Source: JANLSO01 sp031362405
GTDB taxonomy: Bacteria; Actinomycetota; Thermoleophilia; Miltoncostaeales; Miltoncostaeaceae
DNA length: 12,937 nucleotides
Reading direction: 5' to 3'
Assembly: GCA_031362405.1 (NCBI GenBank)
Contig: JANLSO010000072.1
Location: 1 to 12,937, forward strand
The notes under the pieces were generated by a model. It had not been told where the DNA came from. It saw only the letters and a list, made by a program, of their open reading frames with translations, and did no database searches. Within the stretch, counting starts at the first letter, position 1; each line of letters begins with the position of its first letter. The position numbers and the translations under genes were made by a program. Positions 12,308-12,937 of this stretch are shown here, piece after piece.

Positions 12308-12937
12308 ACGCCGGCGATGTCGGAAGGCCGCAGCGGTACACGCGTAAGGAGCCGCCCGGTGGCGTCGCGCACGGCTGCGACGATGGCCGGGGTCGAGGCG
12401 ATCGTCGGCATCTCCCCGACGCCGTTGAGGCCGTACGGGGCGTGAGGATGGGGCGTCTCAGAGAGGCTCATTCGCACCGGCGGCATGTCGAGGATCGTCG
12501 GCATGAGGTAGTCGGTGAACGATGCGTTGCGCACGCGTCCCTCGTGCATCTGGATCTCCTCCATGAGAGCCAGGCCGAGCCCCTGGGCGATGCCACCCTC
12601 GATCTGGCCCTCCAGGGCCAGTGGGTTCATGATCCGCCCGACATCTTGGGTCGTCGCGATCTCCACCGTGCGCACGAGGCCGAGTTCACCGTCGACATCG
12701 CAGACCGCCCGGTGCGCGGCGAACCCGAGGGCCACCAGCGAGTCTCCCTGGCCCGTTTCTGAGTCGAGGGCCTGGGTGGGGCGGTGCCGGTAGACCGCGG
12801 TCTCCTCCACGGGGCCATCGGTGAGTTCGTCGAGACGCCGGCGAATTCGGGTGCAGGCCAGTTGTACGGCCCCGCCGGTCATCCACGTCTGCCGCGACGC
12901 AGAGGTGCTGCCGGCCGAGCCGACCAGGGTGTCGGCC
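12304..12937 (-). CDS. xdh: Xanthine dehydrogenase molybdenum-binding subunit, C-terminal part (5' end outside window)
   Basis: The last 210 residues of a large molybdenum hydroxylase subunit, most likely the xanthine/hypoxanthine-oxidising enzyme that makes urate. It opens with STSASRQTWMTGGAV, a family segment preceding the C-terminal domain. Further on are VEIATTQDVGRIMNPLAL, EGGIAQGLGLALMEE and GLNGVGEMPTIASTPAIVAA; the Glu in GVGE corresponds to the catalytic base of this family. The frame is open to the window edge on the - strand. Its stop overlaps the uraD start by GTGA, which supports a purine role over aldehyde or CO dehydrogenase relatives. The active-site loop that would separate these substrates is outside the window. 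Confidence 0.9.
   Translation of the reverse strand, partial: ADTLVGSAGSTSASRQTWMTGGAVQLACTRIRRRLDELTDGPVEETAVYRHRPTQALDSETGQGDSLVALGFAAHRAVCDVDGELGLVRTVEIATTQDVGRIMNPLALEGQIEGGIAQGLGLALMEEIQMHEGRVRNASFTDYLMPTILDMPPVRMSLSETPHPHAPYGLNGVGEMPTIASTPAIVAAVRDATGRLLTRVPLRPSDIAGV

Noticed and set aside
1..12937. Reassignment of TAG to glutamine
   Set aside because: TAG is the normal terminator of allB, allC copy 1 and DUF1772, and the genes with internal TAG carry other lesions in two of three cases.
1..12937. Window-wide low sequence quality as the cause of all broken genes
   Set aside because: allE, DUF808, AraC, NmrA-like, DUF1772, uraD and xdh (about 5 kb) show no frame breaks, and copy 2 has real deletions; errors may still explain fic and the allC copy 1 stop.
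1..12937. CRISPR array, transposase or insertion sequence ends
   Set aside because: No regularly spaced repeats, no transposase or integrase motifs and no flanking terminal repeats were found.

Overview
The window is GC-rich throughout. Its genes are closely packed, with GTGA and ATGA start/stop overlaps and several GTG starts. The gene content (FecR-like secreted proteins, a DUF808 membrane protein, an AraC-NmrA-DUF1772 module, purine catabolism) suggests a high-GC actinobacterium, possibly near Solirubrobacterales. That placement is inference; no rRNA or tRNA is present to fix it.

Layout. Left edge (1-2697): the 3' end of an allantoinase gene (allB) and an allantoate amidohydrolase gene (allC copy 1, broken by one in-frame TAG) lie on the + strand. 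Convergent to them is a - strand pair: a 74-residue unknown gene translationally coupled to (S)-ureidoglycine aminohydrolase (allE). Between the two convergent ends is a collapsed relic of another allC, whose start codon still overlaps the allE stop. Region 2698-4592: a divergent intergenic region, then two tandem secreted FecR-like genes. Region 4593-7270: a Fic-family gene with three single-base frame changes, and upstream of it an hsdM (type I DNA methyltransferase) pseudogene carrying nonsense codons, frameshifts and a five-copy pentanucleotide repeat, both on the - strand. Region 7388-10943: an intact DUF808 membrane protein gene, then an AraC-type regulator divergent from an NmrA-like oxidoreductase plus DUF1772 membrane protein pair. 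Right edge (11033-12937): on the - strand, the 3' end of a xanthine dehydrogenase molybdenum-subunit gene, uraD (OHCU decarboxylase), and a second, heavily damaged allC.

Function. Both edges belong to purine/ureide degradation: xanthine to urate (xdh), OHCU to (S)-allantoin (uraD), allantoin to allantoate (allB), allantoate to ureidoglycine (allC), ureidoglycine to ureidoglycolate plus ammonia (allE). The most striking feature is that every allC-derived locus here (one near-intact, two relics) is broken, while uraD, allE and the visible ends of xdh and allB read cleanly. The two larger allC copies face each other as diverged inverted repeats around about 9.4 kb that includes a decaying fic-hsdM locus. 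I read this as a rearranged, partly decaying region rather than a new defence or metabolic system. The hsdM repeat tract, the coupled small gene before allE and the allC relics are the points most worth checking.
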